DNA from: Eutreptiella sp. 'Long Island Sound 2002'
Taxonomy: Eukaryota > Euglenozoa > Euglenophyceae > Eutreptiales > Eutreptiaceae
DNA length: 64,000 nucleotides
Direction: 5' to 3'
NCBI GenBank assembly: GCA_964036045.1
Contig: OZ038380.1
Location: 8,021,913-8,085,912, forward strand
The notes beneath the pieces were generated by a model. The model was not told the DNA's origin. It worked only from the letters and a program-made list of their open reading frames with translations, and made no database searches. The position numbers and the translations under genes were made by a program. Every line of letters starts with the position of its first letter. Position 1 is the stretch's first letter. Below are positions 48,421 through 62,350 of the stretch, in pieces.

Positions 48421-51400
48421 CCGCGAAAAACACATGGTGAGACCCGAGTTTTGTGTGTAATAATGATGTACCACAGTCCAACCATGACTTCTGCACAAAG
48501 GCTGCATGGCCAAGACCGAGCCAGTTTTGGGGGACAGTGGCCACAATGTGGGGCACAAACAGTGAGTGCAGCATTGCCGTAAAAAACACATGGTGAGACC
48601 CCAGTTTTGTGTGTAATAATGATTTACCACAGTCCAACCATGACTTCTGCACAAAGGCTGCATGGCCAAGACCGAGCCAGTTTTGGAGCATTGTGACCAC
48701 AATGTGGGGCACAAACTGTGAGTGCAGCATTGCCGCAAAAAACATATGGTGAGGCCCCAGTTTTGTGTGTAATAATGATTTACCACAGTCCAACCATGAC
48801 TTCTGCACAAAGGCTGCATGGCCAAGACCGAGCCAGTTTTTGGAGCATTGTGGCCACAATGTGGGGCACAAACAGTGAGTGCAGCATTGCCGCAAAAAAC
48901 ACATGGTGAGACCCCAGTTTTGTGTGCAATAATGATTTACCACAGTCCAACCATGACTTCTGCACAAAGGCTGCATGGCCAAGACCGAGCCAGTTTTGGG
49001 GCACAGTGGCCACAATGTGGGGCACAAACAGTGAGTGCAGCATTGCCGCAAAAAACACATGCCGAGACCCCTGTTTTGTGTGTAATAATGATTTACCACA
49101 GTCCAACCATGACTTCTGCACAAAGGCTGCATGGCCAAGACCGAGCCAGTTTTGGAGCATTGTGACCACAATGTGGGGCACAAACTGTGAGTGCAGCATT
49201 GCCGCAAAAAACATATGGTGAGACCCGAGTTTTGTGTGTAATAATGATTTACCACAGTCCAACCATGACTTCTGCACAAAGGCTGCATGGCCAAGACCGA
49301 GCCAGTTTTGGAGCATTGTGGCCACAATGTGGGGCACAAACTGTGAGTGCAGCATTGCCGCAAAAAACACATGCTGAGACCCCTGTTTTGTGTGTAATAA
49401 TGATTTACCACAGTCCAACCATGACTTCTGCACAAAGGCTGCATGGCCAAGACCGAGCCAGTTTTGGGGCACAGTGGCCACAATGTGGGGCACAAACAGT
49501 GAGTGCAGCATTGCCGCAAAAAACACATGGTGAGACCCGAGTTTTGTGTGTAATAATGATTTACCACAGTCCAACTATGACTTCTGCACAAAGGCTGCAT
49601 GGCCAAGACCGAGCCAGTTTTGGGGCACAGTGACCACAATGTGGGGCACAAACAGTGAGTGCAGCATTGCCGCGAAAAACACATGCTGAGACCCGAGTTT
49701 TGTGTGCAAAAATGATTTACCACAGTCCAACCATGACTTCTGCACAAAGGCTGCATGGCCAAGACCGAGCCAGGTTTGGGGCACAGTGGCCACAATGTGG
49801 GGCACAAACAGTGAGTGCAGCATTGCCGCAAAAAACACATGGTGAGACCCGAGTTTTGTGTGTAATAATGATTTACCACAGTCCAACTATGACTTCTGCA
49901 CAAAGGCTGCATGGCCAAGACCGAGCCAGCTTTGAGGCACAGTGGCCACAATGTGGGGCACAAACTGTGAGTGCAGCATTGCCGCAAAAAACACATGGTG
50001 AGACCCCTGTTTTGTGTGTAATAATGATTTGCAACAGTCCAACTATGACTTCTGCACAAAGGCTGCATGGCCAAGACCGAGCCAGTTTTGGGGCACAGTG
50101 GCCACAATGTGGGGCACAAACAGTGAGTGCAGCATTGCCGCAAAAAACACATGGTGAGACCCCTGTTTTGTGTGTAATAATGATTTACCACAGTCCAACC
50201 ATGACTCCTGCACAAAGGCTGCATGGCCAAGACCGAGCCAGTTTTGGAGCATTGTGACCACAATGTGGGGCACAAACTGTGAGTGCAGCATTGCCGCAAA
50301 AAACATATGGTGAGGCCCCAGTTTTGTGTGTAATAATGATTTACCACAGTCCAACCATGACTTCTGCACAAAGGCTGCATGGCCAAGACCGAGCCAGTTT
50401 TGGAGCATTGTGGCCACAATGTGGGGCACAAACTGTGAGTGCAGCATTGCCGCAAAAAACACATGCTGAGACCCCTGTTTTGTGTGTAATAATGATTTAC
50501 CACAGTCCAACCATGACTTCTGCACAAAGGCTGCATGGCCAAGACCGAGCCAGTTTTGGGGCACAGTGGCCACAATGTGGGGCACAAACAGTGAGTGCAG
50601 CATTGCCGCAAAAAACACATGGTGAGACCCGAGTTTTGTGTGTAATAATGATGTACCACAGTCCAACTATGACTTCTGCACAAAGGCTGCATGGCCAAGA
50701 CCGAGCCAGCTTTGGGGCACAGTGACCACAATGTGGGGCACAAACAGTGAGTGCAGCATTGCCGCGAAAAACACATGCTGAGACCCGAGTTTTGTGTGCA
50801 AAAATGATTTACCACAGTCCAACCATGACTTCTGCACAAAGGCTGCATGGCCAAGACCGAGCCAGTTTTGGGGCACAGTGGCCACAATGTGGGGCACAAA
50901 CAGTGAGTGCAGCATTGCCGCAAAAAACACATGGTGAGACCCGAGTTTTGTGTGTAATAATGATTTACCACAGTCCAACCATGACTTCTGCACAAAGGCT
51001 GCATGGCCAAGACCGAGCCAGCTTTGAGGCACAGTGGCCACAATGTGGGGCACAAACTGTGAGTGCAGCATTGCCGCAAAAAACACATGGTGAGACCCCA
51101 GTTTTGTGTGTAATAATGATTTACCACAGTCCAATCATGACTTCTGCACAAAGGCTGCATGGCCAAGACCGAGCCAGTTTTGGGGCACAGTGACCACAAT
51201 GTGGGGCACAAACTGTGAGTGCAGCATTGCCGCAAAAAACGCATGGTGAGACCCCAGTTTTGTGTGCAATAATGATTGACCACAGTCCAACCATGACTTC
51301 TGCACAAAGGCTGCATGGCCAAGACCGAGCCAGTTTTGGAGCATTGTGACCACAATGTGGGGCACAAACTGTGAGTGCAGCATTGCCGCAAAAAACACAT

Positions 51401-53885
51401 GGTGAGACCCCAGTTTTGTGTGTAATAATGATTTACCACAGTCGAATCATGACTTCTGCACAAAGGCTGCATGGCCAAGACCGAGCCAGTTTTGGAGCAT
51501 TGTGGCCACAATGTGGGGCACAAACTGTGAGTGCAGCATTGCCGCAAAAATCACATGCTGAGACCCCTGTTTTGTGTGTAATAATGATTTACCACAGTCC
51601 AACCATGACTTCTGCACAAAGGCTGCATGGCCAAGACCGAGCCAGTTTTGGGGCACAGTGGCCACAATGTGGGGCACAAACAGTGAGTGCAGCATTGCCG
51701 CAAAAAACACATGGTGAGACCCCTGTTTTGTGTGTAATAATGATTTACCACAGTCCAACCATGACTTCTGCACAAAGGCTGCATCGCCAAGACCGAGCCA
51801 GTTTTGGAGCATTGCGACCACAATGTGGGGCACAAACTGTGAGTGCAGCATTGCCGCAAAAAACATATGGTGAGGCCCCAGTTTTGTGTGTAATAACGAT
51901 TTACCACAGTCCAACCATGACTTCTGCACAAAGGCTGCATGGCCAAGACCGAGCCAGTTTTGGAGCATTGTGGCCACAATGTGGGGCACAAACTGTGAGT
52001 GCAGCATTGCCGCAAAAAACACATGCTGAGACCCCTGTTTTGTGTGTAATAATGATTTACCACAGTCCAACCATGACTTCTGCACAAAGGCTGCATGGCC
52101 AAGAGCGAGCCAGTTTTGGGGCACAGTGGCCACAATGTGGGGCACAAACAGTGAGTGCAGCATTGCCGCAAAAAACACATGGTGAGACCCGAGTTTTGTG
52201 TGTAATAATGATGTACCACAGTCCAACTATGACTTCTGCACAAAGGCTGCATGGCCAAGACCGAGCCAGTTTTGGGGCACAGTGACCACAATGTGGGGCA
52301 CAAACAGTGAGTGCAGCATTGCCGCGAAAAACACATGCTGAGACCCGAGTTTTGTGTGCAAAAATGATTTAACACAGTCCAACCATGACTTCTTCACAAA
52401 GGCTGCATGGCCAAGACCGAGCCAGGTTTGGGGCACAGTGGCCACAATGTGGGGCACAAACAGTGAGTGCAGCATTGCCGCAAAAAACACATGGTGAGAC
52501 CCGAGTTTTGTGTGTAATAATGATTTACCACAGTCCAACTATGACTTCTGCACAAAGGCTGCATGGCCAAGACCGAGCCAGTTTTGGGGCACAGTGGCCA
52601 CAATGTGGGGCACAAACTGTGAGTGCAGCATTGCCGCAAAAAACACATGGTGAGACCCCAGTTTTGTGTGTAATAATGATTTACCACAGTCCAATCATGA
52701 CTTCTGCACAAAGGCTGCATGGCCAAGACCGAGCCAGTTTTGGGGCATTGTGACCACAATGTGGGGCACAAACTGTGAGTGCAGCATTGCCGCAAAAAAC
52801 ACATGGTGAGACCCCAGTTTTGTGTGTAATAATGATTGACCACAGTCCAACCATGACTTCTGCACAAAGGCTGCATGGCCAAGACCGAGCCAGTTTTGGA
52901 GCATTGTGACCACAATGTGGGGCACAAACTGTGAGTGCAGCATTGCCGCAAAAAACACATGGTGAGACCCCAGTTTTGTGTGTAATAATGATTTACCACA
53001 GTCGAATCATGACTTCTGCACAAAGGCTGCATGGCCAAGACCGAGCCAGTTTTGGGGCACAGTGGCCACAATGTGGGGCACAAACTGTGAGTGCAGCATT
53101 GCCGCAAAAAACACATGGTTAGACCCCAGTTTTGTGTGCAATAATGATTTACCACAGTCCAATCATGACTTCTGCACAAAGGCTGCATGGCCAAGACTGA
53201 GCCAGTTTTGGGGCACAGTGGCCACAATGTGGGGCACAAACAGTTAGTGCAGCATTGCCAGAAAAAACACATGGTGAGACCCCAGTTGTGTGTGCAATAA
53301 TGATTTACCACAGTCGAATCATGACTTCTGCACAAAGGCTGCATGGCCAAGACCGAGCCAGTTTTGGGGCACAGTGGCCACAATGTGGGGCACAAACTGT
53401 GAGTGCAGCATTGCCGCGAAAAACACATGCTGAGACCCGAGTTTTGTGTGCAAAAATGATTTAACACAGTCCAACCATGACTTCTTCACAAAGGCTGCAT
53501 GGCCAAGACCGAGCCAGGTTTGGGGCACAGTGGCCACAATGTGGGGCACAAACAGTGAGTGCAGCATTGCCGCAAAAAACACATGGTGAGACCCGAGTTT
53601 TGTGTGTAATAATGATTTACCACAGTCCAACTATGACTTCTGCACAAAGGCTGCATGGCCAAGACCGAGCCAGTTTTGGGGCACAGTGGCCACAATGTGG
53701 GGCACAAACTGTGAGTGCAGCATTGCCGCAAAAAACACATGGTGAGACCCCAGTTTTGTGTGTAATAATGATTTACCACAGTCCAATCATGACTTCTGCA
53801 CAAAGGCTGCATGGCCAAGACCGAGCCAGTTTTGGGGCATTGTGACCACAATGTGGGGCACAAACTGTGAGTGCAGCATTGCCGC
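48421..53885. repeat. 1092/1560/1092-bp higher-order ladder (7-mer and 10-mer)
   Basis: The marker GCCGCGAAAAACACATG occurs with GCGAAAAA at 48423, 49672, 50764, 52324 and 53416, spacings 1249, 1092, 1560 and 1092. Whole blocks follow it: 49187-50278 matches 50279-51370 (1092), 50279-50800 matches 51839-52360 (1560), and 52227-52830 matches 53319-53922 (1092). Linked variants are GCTGAGACCCGAG, GTGCAAAAATG, TTTAACACAG with CTTCTTCACAAAGG (52370 and 53462), AATGATTGACC (51273, 52833) and GCTTTGAGGCAC (49929, 51021). The 10-mer reads as a 7-mer plus a three-monomer addition. Confidence 0.85.
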
Positions 53886-56876
53886 AAAAACCCATGGTGA
53901 GGCCCCAGTTTTGTGTGTAATAATGATGTACCACAGTCCAACCATGACTTCTGCACAAAGGCTGCATGGCCAAGACCGAGCCAGTTTTGGAGCATTGTGA
54001 CCACAATGTGGGGCACAAACTGTGAGTGCGGCATTGCCGCAAAAAACACATGGTGAGACCCCAGTTTTGTGTGTAATAATGATTTACCACAGTCGAATCA
54101 TGACTTCTGCACAAAGGCTGCATGGCCAAGACCGAGCCAGTTTTGGGGCACAGTGACCACAATGTGGGGCACAAACAGTGAGTGCAGCATTGCCGCAAAA
54201 AACACATGGTTAGACCCCTGTTTTGTGTGCAATAATGATTTACCACAGTCCAACCATGACTTCTGCACAAAGGCTGCATGGCCAAGACCGAGCCAGTTTT
54301 GGAGCATTGTGGCCACAATGTGGGGCACAAACAGTGAGTGCAGCATTGCCGCAAAAAACACATGGTGAGACCCCAGTTTTGTGTGTAATAATGATTTACC
54401 ACAGTCGAATCATGACTTCTGCACAAAGGCTGCATGGCCAAGACCGAGCCAGTTTTGGGGCACAGTGGCCACAATGTGGGGCACAAACTGTGAGTGCAGC
54501 ATTGCCGCAAAAAACACATGGTGGGACCCCAGTTTTGTGTGCAATAATGATTTACCACAGTCCAATCATGACTTCTGCACAAAGGCTGCATGGCCAAGAC
54601 CGAGCCAGTTTTGGGGCACAGTGGCCACAATGTGGGGCACAAACAGTGAGTGCAGCATTGCCGCAAAAGACACATGGTGAGACCCCAGTTGTGTGTGCAA
54701 TAATGATTTACCACAGTCCAACCATGACTTCTGCACAAAGGCTGCATGGCCAAGACCGAGCCAGTTTTGGGGCACAGTGGCCACAATGTGGGGCACAAAC
54801 AGTGAGTGCAGCATTGCCGCAAAAAACACATGGTGAGACCCCAGTTTTGTGTGCAATAATGATTTACCACAGTCCAACCATGACTTCTGCACAAAGGCTG
54901 CATGGCCAAGACCGAGCCAGTTTTGGAGCATTGTGGCCACAATGTGGGGCACAAACTGTGAGTGCAGCATTGCCGCAAAAAACACATGCTGAGACCCCTG
55001 TTTTGTGTGTAATAATGATTTACCACAGTCCAACCATGACTTCTGCACAAAGGCTGCATGGCCAAGACCGAGCCAGTTTTGGGGCACAGTGGCCACAATG
55101 TGGGGCACAAACAGTGAGTGCAGCATTGCCGCAAAAAACACATGGTTAGACCCCAGTTTTGTGTGCAATAATGATTTACCACAGTCCAATCATGACTTCT
55201 GCACAAAGGCTGCATGGCCAAGACCGAGCCAGTTTTGGGGCACAGTGGCCACAATGTGGGGCACAAACAGTTAGTGCAGCATTGCCAGGAAAAACACATG
55301 GTGAGGCCCCAGTTTTGTGTGCAATAATGATTTACCACAGTCCAACCATGACTTCTGCACAAAGGCTGCATGGCCAAGACGGAGCCAGTTTTGGAGCATT
55401 GTGGCCACAATGTGGGGCACAAACAGTGAGTGCAGCATTGCCGCAAAAAACACATGGTGAGACCCCAGTTTTGTGTGTAATAATGATTTACCACAGTCGA
55501 ATCATGACTTCTGCACAAAGGCTGCATGGCCAAGACCGAGCCAGTTTTGGGGCACAGTGGCCACAATGTGGGGCACAAACTGTGAGTGCAGCATTGCCGC
55601 AAAAAACACATGGTGAGACCCCAGTTTTGTGTGCAATAATGATTTACCACAGTCCAATCATCACTTCTGCACAAAGGCTGCATGGCCAAGACCGAGCCAG
55701 CTTTGGGGCACAGTGGCCACAATGTGGGGCACAAACAGTGAGTGCAGCATTGCCGCAAAAAACACATGGTTAGACCCCAGTTTTGTGTGTAATAATGATT
55801 TACCACAGTCGAATCATGACTTCTGCACAAAGGCTGCATGGCCAAGACCGAGCCAGTTTTGGGGCACAGTGGCCACAATGTGGGGCACAAACAGTTAGTG
55901 CAGCATTGCCAGGAAAAACACATGGTGAGACCCCAGTTGTGTGTGCAATAATGATTTACCACAGTCCAACTATGACTTCTGCACAAAGGCTGCATGGCCA
56001 AGACCGAGCCAGTTTTGGGGCACAGTGACCACAATGTGGGGCACAAACTGTGAGTGCAGCATTGCCGCAAAAAACACATGGTGAGGCCCCAGTTTTGTGT
56101 GCAATAATGATTTACCACGGTCCAACCATGACTTCTGCACAAAGGCTGCATGGCCAAGACGGAGCCAGTTTTGGAGCATTGTGGCCACAATGTGGGGCAC
56201 AAACAGTGAGTGCAGCATTGCCGCAAAAAACACATGGTGAGACCCCAGTTTTGTGTGTAATAATGATTTACCACAGTCGAATCATGACTTCTGCACAAAG
56301 GCTGCATGGCCAAGACCGAGCCAGTTTGGGGGCACAGTGGCCACAATGTGGGGCACAAACTGTGAGTGCAGCATTGCCGCAAAAAACACATGGTTAGACC
56401 CCAGTTTTGTGTGCAATAATGATTTACCACAGTCCAATCATGACTTCTGCACAAAGGCTGCATGGCCAAGACCGAGCCAGTTTTGGGGCACAGTGGCCAC
56501 AATGTGGGGCACAAACAGTGAGTGCAGCATTGCCGCAAAAGACACACGGTGAGACCCCTGTTTTGTGTGCAATAATGATTTACCACAGTGCAACCATGAC
56601 TTCTGCACAAAGGCTGCATGGCCAAGACCGAGCCAGTTTTGGGGCACAGTGGCCACAATGTGGGGCACAAACAGTGAGTGCAGCATTGCCGCAAAGAACA
56701 CACGGTGAGACCCCTGTTTTGTGTGCAATAATGATTTACCACAGTCGAATCATGACTTCTGCACAAAGGCTGCATGGCCAAGACCGAGCCAGTTTTGGGG
56801 CACAGTGGCCACAATGTGGGGCACAAACAGTGAGTGCAGCATTGCCGCAAAAAACACATGGTGAGACCCCAGTTTT
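53886..56876. repeat. TCGAATC- and GCCAGGAAAA-rich block with a 780-bp copy
   Basis: Starts with a 1-bp deletion (GCAAAAACCCATGG, about 53886). CACAGTCGAATCATG recurs at 54091, 54403, 55496, 55808, 56276 and 56747. CAGTTAGTGCAGC followed by GCCAGGAAAAACAC occurs at 55270 and 55894 (a close relative at 53244), and AGTTGTGTGTGC is frequent. About 55290-55620 matches about 56070-56400 at offset 780, both with GACGGAGCC and the TCGAATC monomer. Confidence 0.8.
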
Positions 56877-59800
56877 GTGTGCAATAATGATTTACCACAG
56901 TCCAACCATGATTTCTGCACAAAGGCTGCATGGCCAAGACCGAGCCAGTTTTGGAGCATTGTGACCACAATGTGGGGCACAAACTGTGAGTGCAGCATTG
57001 CCGCAAAAAACACATGGTGTGACCCCAGTTTTGTGTGCAATAATGATTTACCACAGTCCAACCATGACTTCTGCACAAAGGCTGCATTGCCAAGACCGAG
57101 CCAGTTTTGGGGCACAGTGGCCAAAATGTGGGGCACAAACTGTGAGTGCAGCATTGCCGCAAAAAACACATGGTGAGACCCCAGTTTTGTGTGTAATAAT
57201 GATTTACCACAGTCCAATCATGACTTCTGCACAAAGGCTGCATGGCCAAGACCGAGCCAGTTTTGGGGCACAGTGGCCACAATGTGGGGCACAAACAGTG
57301 AGTGCAGCATTGCCGCAAAAAACACATGGTGAGACCCCAGTTTTGTGTGCAATAATGATTTACCACAGTCCAACCATGATTTCTGCACAAAGGCTGCATG
57401 GCCAAGACCGAGCCAGTTTTGGAGCATTGTGACCACAATGTGGGGCACAAACTGTGAGTGCAGCATTGCCGCAAAAAACACATGGTGTGACCCCAGTTTT
57501 GTGTGCAATAATGATTTACCACAGTCCAACCATGACTTCTGCACAAAGGCTGCATTGCCAAGACGGAGCCAGTTTTGGGGCACAGTGGCCGAAATGTGGG
57601 GCACAAACTGTGAGTGCAGCATTGCCGCAAAAAACACACGGTGAGACCCCAGTTTTGTGTGTAATAATGATTTACCACAGTCCAATCATGACTTCTGCAC
57701 AAAGGCTGCATGGCCAAGACCGAGCCAGTTTTGGGGCACAGTGGCCACAATGTGGGGCACAAGCAGTGAGTGCAGCATTGCCGCAGAAATTACATGGTGA
57801 GACCCCAGTTTTGTGTGCAATAATGATTTACCACAGTCCAACCATGACTTGTGCACAAAGGCTGCATGGCCAAGACCGAGCCAGTTTTGGAGCATTGTGA
57901 CCACAACGTGGGGCACAAACAGTGAGTGCAGCAATGCCGCCAAAAACACATGGTGAGACCCCAGTTTTGTGTGCAATAATGATTTATCACAGTCCAATCA
58001 TGACTTCTGCACAAAGGCTGCATGGCCAAGACCGAGCCAGTTTTGGGGCACAGTGGCCAGAATGTGGGGCACAAACTGTGAGTGCAGCATTGCCGGGAAA
58101 AACACATGGTGAGACCCCAGTTGTGTGTGCAATAATGATTCACCACAGTCCAACCATGACTTCTGCACAAAGGCTGCATGGCCAAGACCGAGCCAGTTTT
58201 GGGGCACAGTGGCCACAATGTGGGGCACAAACATAGAGTGCAGCATTGCCGCAAAAGAAAAATGGTGAGACCCCAGTTGTGTGCAATAATGATTTACCAC
58301 AGTCCAACCATGACTTCTGCACAAAGGCTGCATGGCCAAGACCGAGCCAGTTTTGGAGCATTGTGACCACAATGTGGGGCACAAACTGTGAGTGCAGCAA
58401 TGCCGCAAAAAACACATGGTGTGACCCCAGTTTTGTGTGTAATAATGATTTACCACAGTCCAACCATGACTTCTGCACAAAGGCTGCATTGCCAAGACCG
58501 AGCCAGTTTTGGAGCATTGTGACCACAATGTGGGGCACAAACAGTGAGTGCAGCATTGCCGCAAAAAACACATGGTGAGACCCCAGTTTTGTGTGCAATA
58601 ATGATTTACCACAGTCCAACCATGATTTCTGCACACAGGCTGCATGGCCAAGACCGAGCCAGTTTTGGAGCATTGTGACCACAATGTGGGGCACAAGCTG
58701 TGAGTGCAGCATTGCCGCAAAAAACACATGGTGTGACCCCAGTTTTGTGTGCAATAATGATTTACCACAGTCCAACCATGACTTCTGCACAAAGGCTGCA
58801 TTGCCAAGACCGAGCCAGTTTTGGGGCACAGTGGCCAAAATGTGGGGCACAAACTGTGAGTGCAGCATTGCCGCAAAAAACACATGGTGAGACCCCAGTT
58901 TTGTGTGTAATAATGATTTACCACAGTCCAATCATGACTTCTGCACAAAGGCTGCATGGCCAAGACCGAGCCAGTTTTGGAGCATTGTGACCACAACGTG
59001 GGGCACAAACAGTGAGTGCAGCAATGCCGCAAAAAACACATGGTGAGACCCCAGTTTTGTGTGCAATAATGATTTACCACAGTCCAACCATGATTTCTGC
59101 ACAAAGGCTGCATGGCCAAGACCGAGCCAGTTTTGGAGCATTGTGACCACAATGTGGGGCACAAACTGTGAGTGCAGCATTGCCGCAAAAAACACATGGT
59201 GTGACCCCAGTTTTGTGTGCAATAATGATTTACCACAGTCCAACCATGACTTCTGCACAAAGGCTGCATTGCCAAGACCGAGCCAGTTTTGGAGCATTGT
59301 GACCACAATGTGGGGCACAAACAGTGAGTGCAGCATTGCCGCAAAAAACACATGGTGAGACCCCAGTTTTGTGTGCAATAATGATTTACCACAGTCCAAC
59401 CATGATTTCTGCACACAGGCTGCATGGCCAAGACCGAGCCAGTTTTGGAGCATTGTGACCACAATGTGGGGCACAAGCTGTGAGTGCAGCATTGCCGCAA
59501 AAAACACATGGTGTGACCCCAGTTTTGTGTGCAATAATGATTTACCACAGTCCAACCATGACTTCTGCACAAAGGCTGCATTGCCAAGACCGAGCCAGTT
59601 TTGGGGCACAGTGGCCAAAATGTGGGGCACAAACTGTGAGTGCAGCATTGCCGCAAAAAACACATGGTGAGACCCCAGTTTTGTGTGTAATAATGATTTA
59701 CCACAGTCCAATCATGACTTCTGCACAAAGGCTGCATGGCCAAGACCGAGCCAGTTTTGGGGCACAGTGGCCACAATGTGGGGCACAAACAGTGAGTGCA

Positions 59801-62350
59801 GCATTGCCGCAAAAAACACATGGTGAGACCCCAGTTTTGTGTGCAATAATGATTTACCACAGTCCAACCATGATTTCTGCACAAAGGCTGCATGGCCAAG
59901 ACCGAGCCAGTTTTGGAGCATTGTGACCACAATGTGGGGCACAAACTGTGAGTGCAGCATTGCCGCAAAAAACACATGGTGTGACCCCAGTTTTGTGTGC
60001 AATAATGATTTACCACAGTCCAACCATGACTTCTGCACAAAGGCTGCATTGCCAAGACCGAGCCAGTTTTGGGGCACAGTGGCCAAAATGTGGGGCACAA
60101 ACTGTGAGTGCAGCATTGCCGCAAAAAACACACGGTGAGACCCCAGTTTTGTGTGTAATAATGATTTACCACAGTCCAATCATGACTTCTGCACAAAGGC
60201 TGCATGGCCAAGACCGAGCCAGTTTTGGGGCACAGTGGCCACAATGTGGGGCACAAGCAGTGAGTGCAGCATTGCCGCAGAAATTACATGGTGAGACCCC
60301 AGTTTTGTGTGCAATAATGATTTACCACAGTCCAACCATGACTTGTGCACAAAGGCTGCATGGCCAAGACCGAGCCAGTTTTGGAGCATTGTGACCACAA
60401 CGTGGGGCACAAACAGTGAGTGCAGCAATGCCGCCAAAAACACATGGTGAGACCCCAGTTTTGTGTGCAATAATGATTTATCACAGTCCAATCATGACTT
60501 CTGCACAAAGGCTGCATGGCCAAGACCGAGCCAGTTTTGGGGCACAGTGGCCACAATGTGGGGCACAAACTGTGAGTGCAGCATTGCCGGGAAAAACACA
60601 TGGTGAGACCCCAGTTGTGTGTGCAATAATGATTCACCACAGTCCAACCATGACTTCTGCACAAAGGCTGCATGGCCAAGACCGAGCCAGTTTTGGGGCA
60701 CAGTGGCCACAATGTGGGGCACAAACATAGAGTGCAGCATTGCCGCAAAAGAAAAATGGTGAGACCCCAGTTGTGTGCAATAATGATTTACCACAGTCCA
60801 ACCATGACTTCTGCACAAAGGCTGCATGGCCAAGACCGAGCCAGTTTTGGAGCATTGTGACCACAATGTGGGGCACAAACTGTGAGTGCAGCAATGCCGC
60901 AAAAAACACATGGTGTGACCCCAGTTTTGTGTGTAATAATGATTTACCACAGTCCAACCATGACTTCTGCACAAAGGCTGCATTGCCAAGACCGAGCCAG
61001 TTTTGGAGCATTGTGACCACAATGTGGGGCACAAACAGTGAGTGCAGCATTGCCGCAAAAAACACATGGTGAGACCCCAGTTTTGTGTGCAATAATGATT
61101 TACCACAGTCCAACCATGATTTCTGCACACAGGCTGCATGGCCAAGACCGAGCCAGTTTTGGAGCATTGTGACCACAATGTGGGGCACAAGCTGTGAGTG
61201 CAGCATTGCCGCAAAAAACACATGGTGTGACCCCAGTTTTGTGTGCAATAATGATTTACCACAGTCCAACCATGACTTCTGCACAAAGGCTGCATTGCCA
61301 AGACCGAGCCAGTTTTGGGGCACAGTGGCCAAAATGTGGGGCACAAACTGTGAGTGCAGCATTGCCGCAAAAAACACATGGTGAGACCCCAGTTTTGTGT
61401 GTAATAATGATTTACCACAGTCCAATCATGACTTCTGCACAAAGGCTGCATGGCCAAGACCGAGCCAGTTTTGGAGCATTGTGACCACAACGTGGGGCAC
61501 AAACAGTGAGTGCAGCAATGCCGCAAAAAACACATGGTGAGACCCCAGTTTTGTGTGCAATAATGATTTACCACAGTCCAATCATGACTTCTGCACAAAG
61601 GCTGCATGGCCAAGACCGAGCCAGTTTTGCGGCACAGTGGCCACAATGTGGGGCACAAACTGTGAGTGCAGCATTGCCGGGAAAAACACATGGTGAGACC
61701 CCAGTTGTGTGTGCAATAATGATTTACCACAGTCCAACCATGACTTCTGCACAAAGGCTGCATGGCCAAGACCGAGCCAGTTTTGGGGCACAGTGGCCAC
61801 AATGTGGGGCACAAACTGTGAGTGCAGCATTGCCGCAAAAAACACATGGTGAGACCCCAGTTGTGTGCAATAATGATTTACCACAGTCCAACCATGACTT
61901 CTGCACAAAGGCTGCATGGCCAAGACCGAGCCAGTTTTGGGGCACAGTGGCCACAATGTGGGGCACAAACAGTGAGTGCAGCATTGCCGCAAAAAACACA
62001 TGGTGAGACCCCAGTTTTGTGTGCAATAATGATTTACCACAGTCCAACCATGATTTCTGCACAAAGGCTGCATGGCCAAGACCGAGCCAGTTTTGGAGCA
62101 TTGTGACCACAATGTGGGGCACAAACTGTGAGTGCAGCATTGCCGCAAAAAACACATGGTGTGACCCCAGTTTTGTGTGCAATAATGATTTACCACAGTC
62201 CAACCATGACTTCTGCACAAAGGCTGCATTGCCAAGACCGAGCCAGTTTTGGGGCACAGTGGCCACAATGTGGGGCACAAACAGTGAGTGCAGCATTGCC
62301 GCAAAAAACACATGGTGAGACCCCAGTTTTGTGTGTAATAAGGATTTACC
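56877..62350. repeat. 2494-bp tandem duplication with nested 468- and 780-bp copies
   Basis: 57218-59711 and 59712-about 61560 are tandem copies, offset 2494 bp: 16 monomers minus a 2-bp deletion (CCCCAGTTGTGTGC in place of CCCCAGTTTTGTGTGC at 58277 and 60771, again at 61861). Between 57690 and 59070 I find one difference, CCAGAATG (58068) versus CCACAATG. Markers: GCAGAAATTACATGG (57783, 60277), ACATAGAGTGC (58232, 60726), GCCGGGAAAAACAC (58093, 60587, 61678), GCATTGCCAAG and GGTGTGACC. Nested copies: 56877 with 57345 (468) and 58591 with 59371 (780). Confidence 0.88.
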
